A stretch of DNA of 64,000 bases from Clostridia bacterium (GTDB taxonomy: Bacteria > Bacillota > Clostridia > Christensenellales > Borkfalkiaceae). The notes beneath the pieces were generated by a model, which was not told the origin of the DNA, did not search any database, and saw only the letters and a list, made by a program, of their open reading frames with translations. This document shows, in pieces, positions 39,534-48,649 of the stretch (within the stretch, counting starts at the first letter, position 1; each line of letters opens with the position of its first letter). The position numbers were made by a program, and so were the translations under genes. Location: NCBI GenBank assembly GCA_029066845.1, contig JAIEFR010000022.1, positions 82,184-146,183 of the forward strand, in the 5' to 3' direction.

Positions 39534-40358
39534 TTATTCTTCTACCTTTTCGATTATAAGGTTTATGGTTGTATCATTTGTGGTACTGTAATTTTCAAAA
39601 GCTATAATATGGTTATATCCGGCTGTAATAGTGATATTTGTGCCCCAATAATCAACCCCGCCTATATTCCAAGCGGGCTGCACTTCACCTGATTGACCGT
39701 AAGGGTCATATGAGTGCGACTTAATGATGCTAGAGCCGGGAACAGACCAGCACACAAAAAAGTCCTGATTGCTTATACGGATTCTGTACTTGCCGCCCGA
39801 CAATGAATAAAAGCTGAAATACTTTAACGTAGCATTCGTCGGGTCGGATGAAACGGGTACTTCTATCGAATTTTCACCTACGGTCAACAACTCGTATTCA
39901 CTGCCACCGTTATTTATCGGTTTAACAGTGCCGTCCGTAAACTTGACCATAGTGCCATCGGACGTTTCGTAAATACCCTCTACTCCTACTCCTTCTGCGC
40001 CTTTTTCGCCCTTGTCACCTTTATCGCCCTTTGCGCCGTTTGCGCCCTTCAGACTTTCAAGCCATTCTTCTTCGGTTCCTTCAAAGCCGTTATCCTTTGC
40101 TATTTCGTATGCCGACTTGCCGGATGCGCCGGTTGCACCCGTCGCGCCTTTTTCTCCCTTTATGTTTTCCAGCCACTGCTCGTATGTCAAAGCGGTTTCG
40201 CCGTTTGCGTCCGCATATGCAACGTAAAGCTGATATACCGCCTCTATGTCTTTGTCCTTGTCGGCACTGCTGCCGCCGCCGCACGCCGCGCATCCCACTG
40301 CGCAGGTTATTGCGGTTGCAACCGCCGCCGTTGCTAAAAGAATCTTTGCCTTTTTCAT
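39534..40358 (-). CDS. Collagen-like repeat lipoprotein
   Basis: Lipobox VGCAAC; GEKGATGATGASGKSAYEIAKDNGFEGTEEEWLESLKGANGAKGDKGDKGEKGAEG. Confidence 0.75.
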   Translation of the reverse strand: MKKAKILLATAAVATAITCAVGCAACGGGSSADKDKDIEAVYQLYVAYADANGETALTYEQWLENIKGEKGATGATGASGKSAYEIAKDNGFEGTEEEWLESLKGANGAKGDKGDKGEKGAEGVGVEGIYETSDGTMVKFTDGTVKPINNGGSEYELLTVGENSIEVPVSSDPTNATLKYFSFYSLSGGKYRIRISNQDFFVCWSVPGSSIIKSHSYDPYGQSGEVQPAWNIGGVDYWGTNITITAGYNHIIAFENYSTTNDTTINLIIEKVEE

Positions 40359-40393
40359 AAACTTAAACTCCTGATAATTTAAAATTTGGTGTA

Positions 40394-40474
40394 ATTCTAG
40401 CACCCGACGCGCAATAAAACCACCACTTTTTGTTTACATTTTTGTAAATCTTTGTTTACATTACGGTTTACATT
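40394..40474 (-). promoter_or_regulatory. Promoter and GTTTACAT operator array, site a (upstream of 39534..40358)
   Basis: GTTTACATT at 40432, 40454 and 40466; -35 TGGTTT 40417-40422, -10 TAGAAT 40394-40399, 17-bp spacer. Confidence 0.65.
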
Positions 40475-40482
40475 ACGAAAAA

Positions 40483-40520
40483 AAGTCAGACAAACCGCAA
40501 TTTGTCTGACTTAATTTTTA
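40483..40520. terminator. Terminator of the AAGTCAGACAAA type
   Basis: AAGTCAGACAAA-CCGCAA-TTTGTCTGACTT; T-rich on both sides. Confidence 0.8.
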
Positions 40521-40541
40521 ATATACGTTTTATTATTTTAA

Positions 40542-41042
40542 TTACACGTAACCGAGGAATTCACCCGAACCGCTTATTCTGTAAGGTCCCATTTCCTTCG
40601 TTTTCCAGTCCCCGCCGTTTATCTTATAGCGCATTCTTGCAATCCAATATTTTTCCACGCCGCCCGTGGACGCTTCGGTAGTAATGGTTTTGCCCATATC
40701 CAGGTCGCTTGTTTCGTTGTTGCTTTCCATATACATATCCAGATACGATTCGGTATACGTTGTCGAAGAGTACAACAAAACTATGACTACGACTTTTGAA
40801 GAGATGAGTGTGAAATCGTTTTTCGCGGTTGCCCATACTTTGCCGTCGCCGCAGTCTATTGACAGTGACAGACTTGTCCAGCGCGGCTCTATTTCGGTCG
40901 TATCGTCCTCCGTTATTTCAGGCGCATAGTCCTGGGGCGCCGCGTAAACGGCGTTTGCGTTTAAACATATCAGCGTAACGGACAGCAGCAACACGCAGCA
41001 AAGCACAGCGCAGATAAGCGTTTTGATTTTTCCTGTTTTCAT
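40542..41042 (-). CDS. Secreted protein of unknown function
   Basis: Signal peptide TLICAVLCCVLLLSVTLICLNANAVYA; 166 aa. Confidence 0.6.
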   Translation of the reverse strand: MKTGKIKTLICAVLCCVLLLSVTLICLNANAVYAAPQDYAPEITEDDTTEIEPRWTSLSLSIDCGDGKVWATAKNDFTLISSKVVVIVLLYSSTTYTESYLDMYMESNNETSDLDMGKTITTEASTGGVEKYWIARMRYKINGGDWKTKEMGPYRISGSGEFLGYV

Positions 41043-41071
41043 AATGTAACCTCACAAAATTTTTTTACGTT

Positions 41072-41140
41072 ATTTTATAACTTTTCAGTTATAAACGCAA
41101 TAAACTCTTGTTTACATTTATGTAAACTTTTATTTACATT
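41072..41140 (-). promoter_or_regulatory. Promoter and GTTTACAT operator, site b (upstream of 40542..41042)
   Basis: Palindrome GTTTACAT-TT-ATGTAAAC 41110-41127 and TTTACATT 22 bp on; -35 TTGCGT 41095-41100, -10 TAAAAT 41072-41077. Confidence 0.65.
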
Positions 41141-41621
41141 TTAACTTTATAACGAAAATAAACGAAATACTTGCCGCAATTAACGAGCAAACAGCTAAAA
41201 CCAGAAAACAGATAAAGACAGTCGTATTGAGTTGCACTGTCAATGTATAATCAATGCCTGTGTTAACAGTGAATACCGTTAAAGCGCTACCGATAGTCAG
41301 TATCATAAACACGACAAACAATACCGAAAAGGCAATCAATAAACTTAGACGGACAATAAACGGCTTGTTTTTGCCTTTCGCACGCACTACGCCGTCCGCC
41401 GCAGCCGCTTCTTCCTCCGCCTGAATTTCACCGAAAAAGTATTCGTATTTAACTCCGAAATATTTGCACAGAGCGGTAATGCTTTCCATATTCGGCTGCA
41501 CAGCGTTGGCTTCCCACTTGGTTATCGTCTGCCTGCTTACATTAAGGTCAAACGCAAGCTGTTCCTGTGAAACGCCTCTGCTCTTTCTTAACTCTTTTAT
41601 CTTTTCGCCTATGTCGTTCAT
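41130..41621 (-). CDS. XRE-family regulator with C-terminal transmembrane segments (BcrR-like architecture)
   Basis: MNDIGEKIKELRKSRGVSQEQLAFDLNVSRQTITKWEANAVQPNMESITALCKYFGV; two hydrophobic segments follow. Confidence 0.85.
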   Translation of the reverse strand: MNDIGEKIKELRKSRGVSQEQLAFDLNVSRQTITKWEANAVQPNMESITALCKYFGVKYEYFFGEIQAEEEAAAADGVVRAKGKNKPFIVRLSLLIAFSVLFVVFMILTIGSALTVFTVNTGIDYTLTVQLNTTVFICFLVLAVCSLIAASISFIFVIKLKCK

Positions 41622-41645
41622 ATTCTCTCCTGAGGCACAATTCAA

Positions 41646-41684
41646 AAAAACGCCCCGCACAACTACAGTTGCACCGGGCGTTTT
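41646..41684 (-). terminator. Rho-independent terminator
   Basis: AACGCCCGGTGCAACTGTAGTTGTGCGGGGCGTTTTTTT on the minus strand. Confidence 0.8.
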
Positions 41685-41693
41685 CAGCTTATC

Positions 41694-42587
41694 TTAGTAC
41701 TTGGTGATTTCAACCGACCTTACGATTATCGCCTTGTTTGGCACCCTGTAAGTTGCTTCGTTGGAATTCGCCGCTAAAAACTCGTCGTAATTGTCAACGT
41801 AAAGACTTGTTTCCGTGGTTGACACAGTCTTCGAAAGCGCGTCGCGCAGACTGTTTAGCGTATCGTTACTTTTCAGCGTTGCAAATATGCAGTAGTTGGA
41901 ATCGGACGAAGTTGACGAACTCATCTGAATGGAGAACAGGCTGGTCGCGCTGTTGTATCTGTATTCGCCCATAACGCCGTCGGCGGAGCCGTATTTGTCC
42001 AGGCGCACGTAATTCTTTGCGTCCGACTTCGCGCTGTAATACATCCTCAGCGCACCGTAGGAGCCTTTGAGCGCACCGTTGTCAATCTTGTGCTGGTTGT
42101 TGCTGAACTCGCCTATCAGCGTGTTCAGGGGATTGACGTATTCGCCGTTCTGGTAGTCGCGGTATACGGAGGGCGTAATCTTGCCCGCCGCAGGGTCGGC
42201 AAGAGTTGCATACTCCTTCTCTTTGGATACCGAGTCGAGATAGTCTAAAAGTCCTTCCTTGCCTTCGGCGTAAGCTTCCATATAGGACAGCTCGTCCGTT
42301 TCCGAATAGCCGTAACCGCCGCCGTACATATAGGACGAGGACTGATAGTTGTGTATTATTGTGTCGTTATAAAAGCCGTTGTCCGCAAGCTCGATAAAGT
42401 GCTGAACGGTCTGCGGATACATATTGCGGTACATCTTGTATTCGAGGACGTAGGAAACGCCGTCGAACTCCACCGTTATTTTAGCTTCGGGGTGGTCCGT
42501 ATTGCACGCGGCAAGCATAGGCGCCGCAAGTGCCATACCCGAAAGTGCAACCGCACATATAACCCGACCTATCTTTTTAAATGCCAT
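41694..42587 (-). CDS. Cyclophilin-type peptidyl-prolyl isomerase lipoprotein (divergent)
   Basis: Lipobox LAAC; ITVEFDGVSYVLEYKMYRNMYPQTVQHFIELADNGFYNDTIIHNYQSSSYMYGGGY; YCIFATLKSNDTLNSLRDALSK. Confidence 0.75.
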   Translation of the reverse strand: MAFKKIGRVICAVALSGMALAAPMLAACNTDHPEAKITVEFDGVSYVLEYKMYRNMYPQTVQHFIELADNGFYNDTIIHNYQSSSYMYGGGYGYSETDELSYMEAYAEGKEGLLDYLDSVSKEKEYATLADPAAGKITPSVYRDYQNGEYVNPLNTLIGEFSNNQHKIDNGALKGSYGALRMYYSAKSDAKNYVRLDKYGSADGVMGEYRYNSATSLFSIQMSSSTSSDSNYCIFATLKSNDTLNSLRDALSKTVSTTETSLYVDNYDEFLAANSNEATYRVPNKAIIVRSVEITKY

Positions 42588-42682
42588 TTTCGTTACCCGT
42601 AATTATAGAATTATACCTATACCCTATTATTTTACTAGTTTACGGTATGGTAAGTCAAGCAATTTTGCGGTGATACGCAAAC

Positions 42683-42718
42683 AAAAAAAGCCCCGCGCAA
42701 CCTGCGCGGGGCTTTTTA
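42683..42718 (-). terminator. Rho-independent terminator of giant surface protein 1
   Basis: AAAAAGCCCCGCGCAGGTTGCGCGGGGCTTTTTTTG on the minus strand. Confidence 0.85.
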
Positions 42719-45700
42719 TTATTCGTGTTTATCGTCGTCCGTAAAACCCAAATCGGTCACGGGGTCGGCAGGCGTATAGAAGCCGCCTACGTCAAACACC
42801 CTTCCGTCGTCAACGGGCATAGGCGCCACGTAGTTGCGCACAACCGTTCTGCCCGCGGGCGCCGCCTGCGCGTTCTGCGCGGGTTGCGCCGACTTTTTGG
42901 TGGTGTCTATCTTGGTGGTAGTCACCGTCGTCATAACCGCGTCGGGAGGTACCTGCGTTGCCGCGGGAGCCGCCGCACTGCCGTCCGTAATCTGCGCGGG
43001 CTGTGCGGGCGCCGCCGCAATTATCTGCGGCGCTGCCGAGGACAGCACGTTTTTAAGCGCAACTGTCAACGCCTCCGTAAGCGTATCGCCCGGCATATTG
43101 CCGCTGCGCATACGCTCCACCATAAGCTCGTTGCGGGTCTGCGCAAGCTCTTCACGCGTGGAGGCAAGCTCGTTTGCCGCAATATCGCTTTGCAGCTTTT
43201 CTATCTTGCCGTTCATACCCGTGATAATAGCCAGAAGCTCGGGCGAAATCGAACCGCCGCCTGCCGCCTGTGCCTGGGGTGCGCTCTGTGCCGGAGCCAT
43301 AGACTGCTGTGGCATCTGAGGCATCATCTGGGGCATCATCATCTGAGGCTGAGCCATACGCGCCATACGCTCCTCGCGTTCCTCGCGCCTGCGCTCTTCC
43401 TCACGCAGTCTGCGTTCCTCCTCCTTGCGCTCTTCCCTTTCGAGTCTGCGCTGTTCCTCAAGCTCTCTGCGCTCGCGCTTTCTCTTTGCCGAACGCGCAC
43501 CCAGCACTATTATAAGGATAAGCGAGATGAGCACTACCGCCGCGATTACAAGCCACAGCCAGTTTTTGACAAGGAATTTTACGACTTTATCCCAGACGGT
43601 AAGCTCCTTTGCAGGCGTAGTATAGGTGAACGATTTCATTCTGTACTGCTCCGCGCTTGCGTCAAGCTCGAAGTTTTCCGTGTCCAAAAGCTCCGCCTTT
43701 ACGTAGTACGTAGTTTCGTATGCAAGGTCTTCCGCCGCAATTTCTTCCGTGCAGGTTTCGTCCGTATAGTACTTCAACGTTATCACGTCGCTAAGCTCGC
43801 CCATAAAGCTCTCGCTTGCGAACACGGGCAGCGCGCCGTCCTTCTTTGTCGCGGTAATTACCGCTCTTCCAACGTTCCAGTCAACCGCCGCTTCGTTTGC
43901 AAGAAGCGTTACTTCGCCGTCATACAGAGCAACCGCGAACACCGCCTTTTTATAAGTCGTTGCCGTAGCCCACTCGTAATTGTCGTAGTCGTTCAAAGCG
44001 AATACTGCCTTGTACGTGCCGACTGTCAGACCGCTTTGCAGCTTGTCGGCAACGAAGGTCATCAACTCGGCATCGTAACCGTTGAAATTGTCCGCATTGG
44101 GCCTTATTGCCGCGCCCGTGTAGCTCAGGCCGCCCTTGAACGTGGGCAAAGCAACCTTGACCTTTGCAACGTTGATTTCAACCGTGGTCGTAACGCCGTC
44201 CGCATACTTGACGGTTATAACCTGCTTGCCCGCCTTGAACTTGTCGCCGTCGCGCAGGTTGTCGCAGGTGATTTCCAGATCCGCAACTTCAACGCTTTCC
44301 TTGTTGCCGTTGTTGTACTCGATTTCGGCGGTAAGCTTTGCTTTCAACTCGTCCAGAGTGCTTGCGGTCGTAAACGCCGCGCCGTCCTCTACCTTTGCAG
44401 AAACGCCCGTAACCACCGCGTCGCTTATCGTCAGCGTAACTTCAACGGGGTCGATGTCGTTATAGTTCTCGTCGTCTTCCAGAACGAAGTGAACTTTCAC
44501 CGTATAGTTGTCGGGGTCGGTAAACTCGAAAGGCGTATCCTGCTTAACTCCGTTATATTCATACTTAACCGCCTTAACACCCTCGGGCAAACTTGCAACC
44601 TCCACCTTGTGCGGCTGTCCGTTGCTTACCGCGGTACCGCCCGTAACCGTGCCGTCGGGCACGTTCAGAGTCGCCTTCTTAATGGTCAGCGTTGCCTGCA
44701 AGTCGTCAACGTCCGCATAGGTCGGATCACCCGTTGCAACCGAAATCGTCACGCGGTATTTGCCCGCGTTCTTCAAATCAGCCGCCGTCTTGATAACCCA
44801 CTCGCCGTTCTCTTCCTTCTCGTATTTATACGTAGGCGTAAAGGTAACTTCCGCGCCGTCCTTGTCCAAAAGCTTGCCGCCGAGCGTAAACGAAATTGCG
44901 CTGTCGGGGTCGTAAGTCGCGGTATATGCGCCGTTCTCGCCCTCTACGCCCGTCACCTCTATCGTAAGATTATTGGTATACGTTTCCTTGTCGGTAATGA
45001 TAAGCAAAGCCGTTATATCGTCAATGTCGTTATAGTTGGCATCGGTATGCGCAAACTTTGCGGTAACGGTGTAACCGGTTTCGTTAATCTGGTTAAACTC
45101 GAATGGCGTGGTCTGCGGCGCGCTTCCGTTATAAACGTAAGTCACCGTAACGCCGGCGGGCACCTTGTCTGCGACTAATGAATGCATCTGGCCGTCGTGC
45201 GTAATCGTCTGCTTTTTGAACTCGATTTTATCCGCACCGGGGTAGTTTGCCTTCTTTATTTCAAGCGTGACGGAAATTTCCTCATCGCCCGAAGCAATCT
45301 CGTAGTTGGTCGTATCGTCGGGCGCATACGTTGCGATAATCTTATATTCGCCTGCGTTCTGCAAATCAGCCGCCGTAGCCGCAACCCAAGCGTTGCTTGA
45401 ATTCTTCTTTTTGTAGGTGATCGTAGGCGTAGCCGCAACCGTGTCGCCGTCCTCGTTCTTGACGTCGCCGCTGGTTGCAAACACAACGGTAACCGCGGGG
45501 TCGTAGGTGAAAGTATATGCGCCGTTCGAGCCCGTCACTCCGCTCGTGCTCGTCGTAAGCGAAACGCCCGTCATATCCAGAACACCCTTGTCAATCGTAG
45601 GATAAATATCGAAGGTCTTGCCCTTGTAATTTACGGTCAGCGTTATAGGGTCGCCCGCTTCAAGGTTGCCCGTAATTGTAACTCCGCTGTCGCTTGAAGA

Positions 45701-48310
45701 AACGGGCAGGTAGCTTGAACCGCTGTAATTCCACTTTGCCGTTACGGTAAGGTTGCCCTTGATATCGCTTTCGGTTACGGGGTAAACGAGGTGCGTGCCG
45801 TTATCATCGTACGCGGCGTCTATATCCACAACCGAAGCGGCAAGTACGGTAATCTGCTTGTCGCCCGAAGCGCTTGGCGTGGTGGACCTTGCGCGAATAG
45901 TTACGTTGCCCGCGGCAAGCTTGCCGCCGCTACCACCGCTGACGACCGAAAGCGTATACTTGTCGTCGCCGATTTCCTTCTTGGTGCCGTCGTTATCGTT
46001 ATAAACTACTTTAACCGTTATAACGTTCTTCAACGAATAGTCGCCGTCGGTAAGAGTAAACGCGTCGTAAATACTTTCGTCTACGGCAGTGTCGTTGCCT
46101 GTGTTGTCCTTGACCTTATTTATAGTAATATCCAGACCGCTTACCGTGGCGTTCCTGAACACTAAATTTACCTTGGTATCGCTATTCTTTTCGGTCAAGG
46201 TCAGATAATTGACCTTGTTAGCCGTGTCAGGTTCGAACTTCCAGTAGTAGTCGGCATTTGTCGTACTTGGATCCTGACTTTCGTGCCATTGCAGCGTGCC
46301 CGGCGTGGCGTTTGCGTGAACGTTTTGAATATCGGGCAGTTTACCGCCGTTATCCGTAACGTACCGCGTAGCAGGCGTCCCGTTTACGTAGCCTATCGTA
46401 ACGTTGGGCTTTATCCTGTCAACCGTTATTTTAAACGGTTTGTCGGTAGTCGTGCCGTCCGTCCATTGATATTTGGTTTTATCCGCCAATTCGAGCGTGA
46501 TAGTGTATTCGCCCGCGTTTATTATATTAGAAGTACCGGCGGTAGTTTTGTCCTCCTCCGTTGCGCCGTCCACAAAGCTCTTGTACTTAATTGACTTTAC
46601 GGTCACGACGGTAGTATCCAAGTGCATACTCTTATCTATCCACACGGGGTCCTTGGGAGTTACGCCGCCCACCGCTTTAAGATTGAGGTTATCCAGCCAG
46701 TGCGAATGTGCGGAATTATATTCCATTCCGTCAATATCCTTGGGGATAATAACGCCGTTCTGCGTATAGGTTGCGTAAACGCTTTCGGTTGCCATTGCGT
46801 TAGCCGGAGTGGTGTTTGCGGAAGTAAGCATTACCGTGGGAATATAATCTTTATACGCAACGCTTGAAGGCAAATTAAACTCAACGACCTGCTCCGAAGT
46901 GCCGCTCGTCATAGCTGAAACCGCCTGATATGCAACCGAACCGTCGGTTGCGTTTTTGTCCTGCAACAACAAGACTAAGTTGCCGGCCTTGCCGGAAGTA
47001 TTTTTGAAAGTAACTTTAACTTTACTGCTTGCCGAAGTTATTACGGGGGCAAAGCCAGTATTGCTGAAACCGCTGTCTTTAATATATAACTTGTATTCGG
47101 GTTTTGCCGTAGCCGTACCCGTTACGTCCGTAAGCGTATTGCTGACATTGCTACCGTAACTGCTGGCGTATGCTATTTGCGATAAATCAAGGACGGTTGC
47201 GGGACGCGCGTTACCCATATTATACTGATAGTATCCGCCTATTATATTGCCACAATTATAGTCGCTATTCACGTGCTTTCCGTATATGGTCATTACCGCA
47301 ACGGCACCTTTATCATTAATAAAAGGCTCACGCAAAGTAGTAAATTGATCAGACTGATTTTTTAATGCGTCGTTTAATATACCGTTAGCTGTTATAAAGG
47401 TAGGATAACCGTTCTGCCAACCTGTAAAAGCATAGGCAGGATTGTTGGCTGCAATTAACTCGAAATAAGTTTTATTCGTAACACTGTCAACAAAGCCGTA
47501 ATCTGCGGTATTGGCAACGTCCTCTATATCCAGATAGAACAATCTGTCGCCGCTGACTTTATCGCCGACAACATAGTTGTTGCCACCGGTAACATCGGGA
47601 TCAGTGGAACGGGTTGCCGAGGCATTAGCTGTAATGAACTGATAATTAGCTGTGAAAGCTGTTGCAGTCATTCTTAGAGCACTATCAGGCCAATATATTA
47701 AACGCGTTATATAAGGTTTTGTGCCTTGAATTGCGTTTTTAAAGTTTGAATCACCGGTAATAGCTATCCTATCAATAACCGAATGTCCTGTGAAAGCACT
47801 CAAGTTACCGTTAGTCGAAACATAGTATTTAATATCTTCGCCGTTCGTCGTAGTAGTACCGTTTAAAATTGCGCGCGCGCAACTCGATCCCCAAAAGACG
47901 GTTTCGGTTGTCGGAGCAGAGTTATAGTATATATTGTAATGCAATTCAGACTGCATCAAGAGATTTTTACCGCTGCCGTACTTGGTATCGTTCTTTTTGA
48001 GGACGCGCCACTTCATAGGTGTACCGGTTGCAGTTGGATCATACCCACCTGCCCCCGTAGCTGTAAGTGTAAAGTCACTGCCGAAATAGACGTACTCCTT
48101 CTGTCCGCCCTCAATTTTATTTTCGAAATTGGTGTTTGCGGTGCCCGTCTTAGTATCGATACTCAATACGGAAGCGGAACCGTTTGCCGAGTCGGCGTAA
48201 GCGTTATTGCCTGCGCCCGAAAACGAAAAAACCGTGCCGAAAGTAAGCGCAGTGCACGCGCACAACGCCGCTAATATTCCTCCCACGAAAGTCTTACGCT
48301 TGATTTTCAT
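42719..48310 (-). CDS. Giant surface protein 1: DUF6273-like N-domain, Ig/MBG-like repeats, C-terminal TM, cytoplasmic tail
   Basis: 1863 aa from ATG 48310 with AAAGGAG RBS; signal peptide; repeated Ig-like modules (TYDPAVTVVFATSGDV, LTIKKATLNVPDGTV); TM WLWLVIAAVVLISLILIIVLG; charged then Met/Gln/Pro-rich tail. Confidence 0.8.
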   Translation of the reverse strand: MKIKRKTFVGGILAALCACTALTFGTVFSFSGAGNNAYADSANGSASVLSIDTKTGTANTNFENKIEGGQKEYVYFGSDFTLTATGAGGYDPTATGTPMKWRVLKKNDTKYGSGKNLLMQSELHYNIYYNSAPTTETVFWGSSCARAILNGTTTTNGEDIKYYVSTNGNLSAFTGHSVIDRIAITGDSNFKNAIQGTKPYITRLIYWPDSALRMTATAFTANYQFITANASATRSTDPDVTGGNNYVVGDKVSGDRLFYLDIEDVANTADYGFVDSVTNKTYFELIAANNPAYAFTGWQNGYPTFITANGILNDALKNQSDQFTTLREPFINDKGAVAVMTIYGKHVNSDYNCGNIIGGYYQYNMGNARPATVLDLSQIAYASSYGSNVSNTLTDVTGTATAKPEYKLYIKDSGFSNTGFAPVITSASSKVKVTFKNTSGKAGNLVLLLQDKNATDGSVAYQAVSAMTSGTSEQVVEFNLPSSVAYKDYIPTVMLTSANTTPANAMATESVYATYTQNGVIIPKDIDGMEYNSAHSHWLDNLNLKAVGGVTPKDPVWIDKSMHLDTTVVTVKSIKYKSFVDGATEEDKTTAGTSNIINAGEYTITLELADKTKYQWTDGTTTDKPFKITVDRIKPNVTIGYVNGTPATRYVTDNGGKLPDIQNVHANATPGTLQWHESQDPSTTNADYYWKFEPDTANKVNYLTLTEKNSDTKVNLVFRNATVSGLDITINKVKDNTGNDTAVDESIYDAFTLTDGDYSLKNVITVKVVYNDNDGTKKEIGDDKYTLSVVSGGSGGKLAAGNVTIRARSTTPSASGDKQITVLAASVVDIDAAYDDNGTHLVYPVTESDIKGNLTVTAKWNYSGSSYLPVSSSDSGVTITGNLEAGDPITLTVNYKGKTFDIYPTIDKGVLDMTGVSLTTSTSGVTGSNGAYTFTYDPAVTVVFATSGDVKNEDGDTVAATPTITYKKKNSSNAWVAATAADLQNAGEYKIIATYAPDDTTNYEIASGDEEISVTLEIKKANYPGADKIEFKKQTITHDGQMHSLVADKVPAGVTVTYVYNGSAPQTTPFEFNQINETGYTVTAKFAHTDANYNDIDDITALLIITDKETYTNNLTIEVTGVEGENGAYTATYDPDSAISFTLGGKLLDKDGAEVTFTPTYKYEKEENGEWVIKTAADLKNAGKYRVTISVATGDPTYADVDDLQATLTIKKATLNVPDGTVTGGTAVSNGQPHKVEVASLPEGVKAVKYEYNGVKQDTPFEFTDPDNYTVKVHFVLEDDENYNDIDPVEVTLTISDAVVTGVSAKVEDGAAFTTASTLDELKAKLTAEIEYNNGNKESVEVADLEITCDNLRDGDKFKAGKQVITVKYADGVTTTVEINVAKVKVALPTFKGGLSYTGAAIRPNADNFNGYDAELMTFVADKLQSGLTVGTYKAVFALNDYDNYEWATATTYKKAVFAVALYDGEVTLLANEAAVDWNVGRAVITATKKDGALPVFASESFMGELSDVITLKYYTDETCTEEIAAEDLAYETTYYVKAELLDTENFELDASAEQYRMKSFTYTTPAKELTVWDKVVKFLVKNWLWLVIAAVVLISLILIIVLGARSAKRKRERRELEEQRRLEREERKEEERRLREEERRREEREERMARMAQPQMMMPQMMPQMPQQSMAPAQSAPQAQAAGGGSISPELLAIITGMNGKIEKLQSDIAANELASTREELAQTRNELMVERMRSGNMPGDTLTEALTVALKNVLSSAAPQIIAAAPAQPAQITDGSAAAPAATQVPPDAVMTTVTTTKIDTTKKSAQPAQNAQAAPAGRTVVRNYVAPMPVDDGRVFDVGGFYTPADPVTDLGFTDDDKHE

Positions 48311-48339
48311 AAACCGTACTCCTTTGCGGGCTGGAAAAA

Positions 48340-48366
48340 AATAAGGGCAACCATTAAAGGTTGCCC
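48340..48366 (-). terminator. Intrinsic terminator inside the 5' leader of giant surface protein 1
   Basis: Minus strand GGGCAACC-TTTAAT-GGTTGCCC-TTATTTTTTT between promoter and start codon. Confidence 0.75.
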
Positions 48367-48386
48367 GCATTTAGTACCTTTAATGC

Positions 48387-48495
48387 TGCTCTTAATCCAA
48401 CTACGCCACTATTCGGGAGTACGGAAAATAGGTACTACACTGCCTGTAGTACATCCCGACGATAGTGGATTATTATTCAGTTTGGATTAAGAGCA
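48387..48495 (-). ncRNA. Highly structured 5'-leader domain (candidate riboswitch/attenuator sensor)
   Basis: P1 14 bp (48387-48400/48482-48495), P2 7+6 bp with 2-nt bulge (48406-48418/48454-48468), P3 7 bp with 7-nt loop (48432-48438/48446-48452). Confidence 0.65.
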
Positions 48496-48500
48496 TACTT

Positions 48501-48528
48501 ATTATATCATACGATTTATAATTTTCAA
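48501..48528 (-). promoter_or_regulatory. Promoter of giant surface protein 1
   Basis: Minus strand TTGAAA-16 bp-TGATATAAT (extended -10); predicted start at the 5' strand of P1. Confidence 0.75.
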
Positions 48529-48600
48529 TACTTTTCGACAAAGTTTTTAAAAATAGTTGTTAATTTTGCATAAAACACAATATGTTGTGGTGGGATAAGC

Positions 48601-48637
48601 AAAAAGCCCCCGCGCAAACCTGCGCGGGGGCTTTTTA
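48601..48637 (-). terminator. Rho-independent terminator of rplJL
   Basis: AAAAAGCCCCCGCGCAGGTTTGCGCGGGGGCTTTTT. Confidence 0.9.
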
Positions 48638-48649
48638 TCATATTTTAAA

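Noticed and set aside
42725-45178. 817-aa plus-strand ORF opposite giant surface protein 1
   Set aside because: Arg/Val/Leu-rich shadow translation; no RBS, no domain pattern. The minus-strand protein has a signal peptide, repeats and TM, and is conserved with its paralog.
48371-48386. T-box antiterminator resemblance (AAAGGTACTAAATGCGGG)
   Set aside because: Lacks the conserved T-box UGGNACC bulge and specifier-loop layout, and the downstream gene is not amino-acid related.
48387-48495. 14-bp inverted repeat as an invertible promoter (phase switch) or attC-like site
   Set aside because: The promoter lies outside the inverted repeat, the interior is a set of nested stems, no recombinase gene is nearby and the attC core consensus does not fit at both ends; an RNA leader explains it better.
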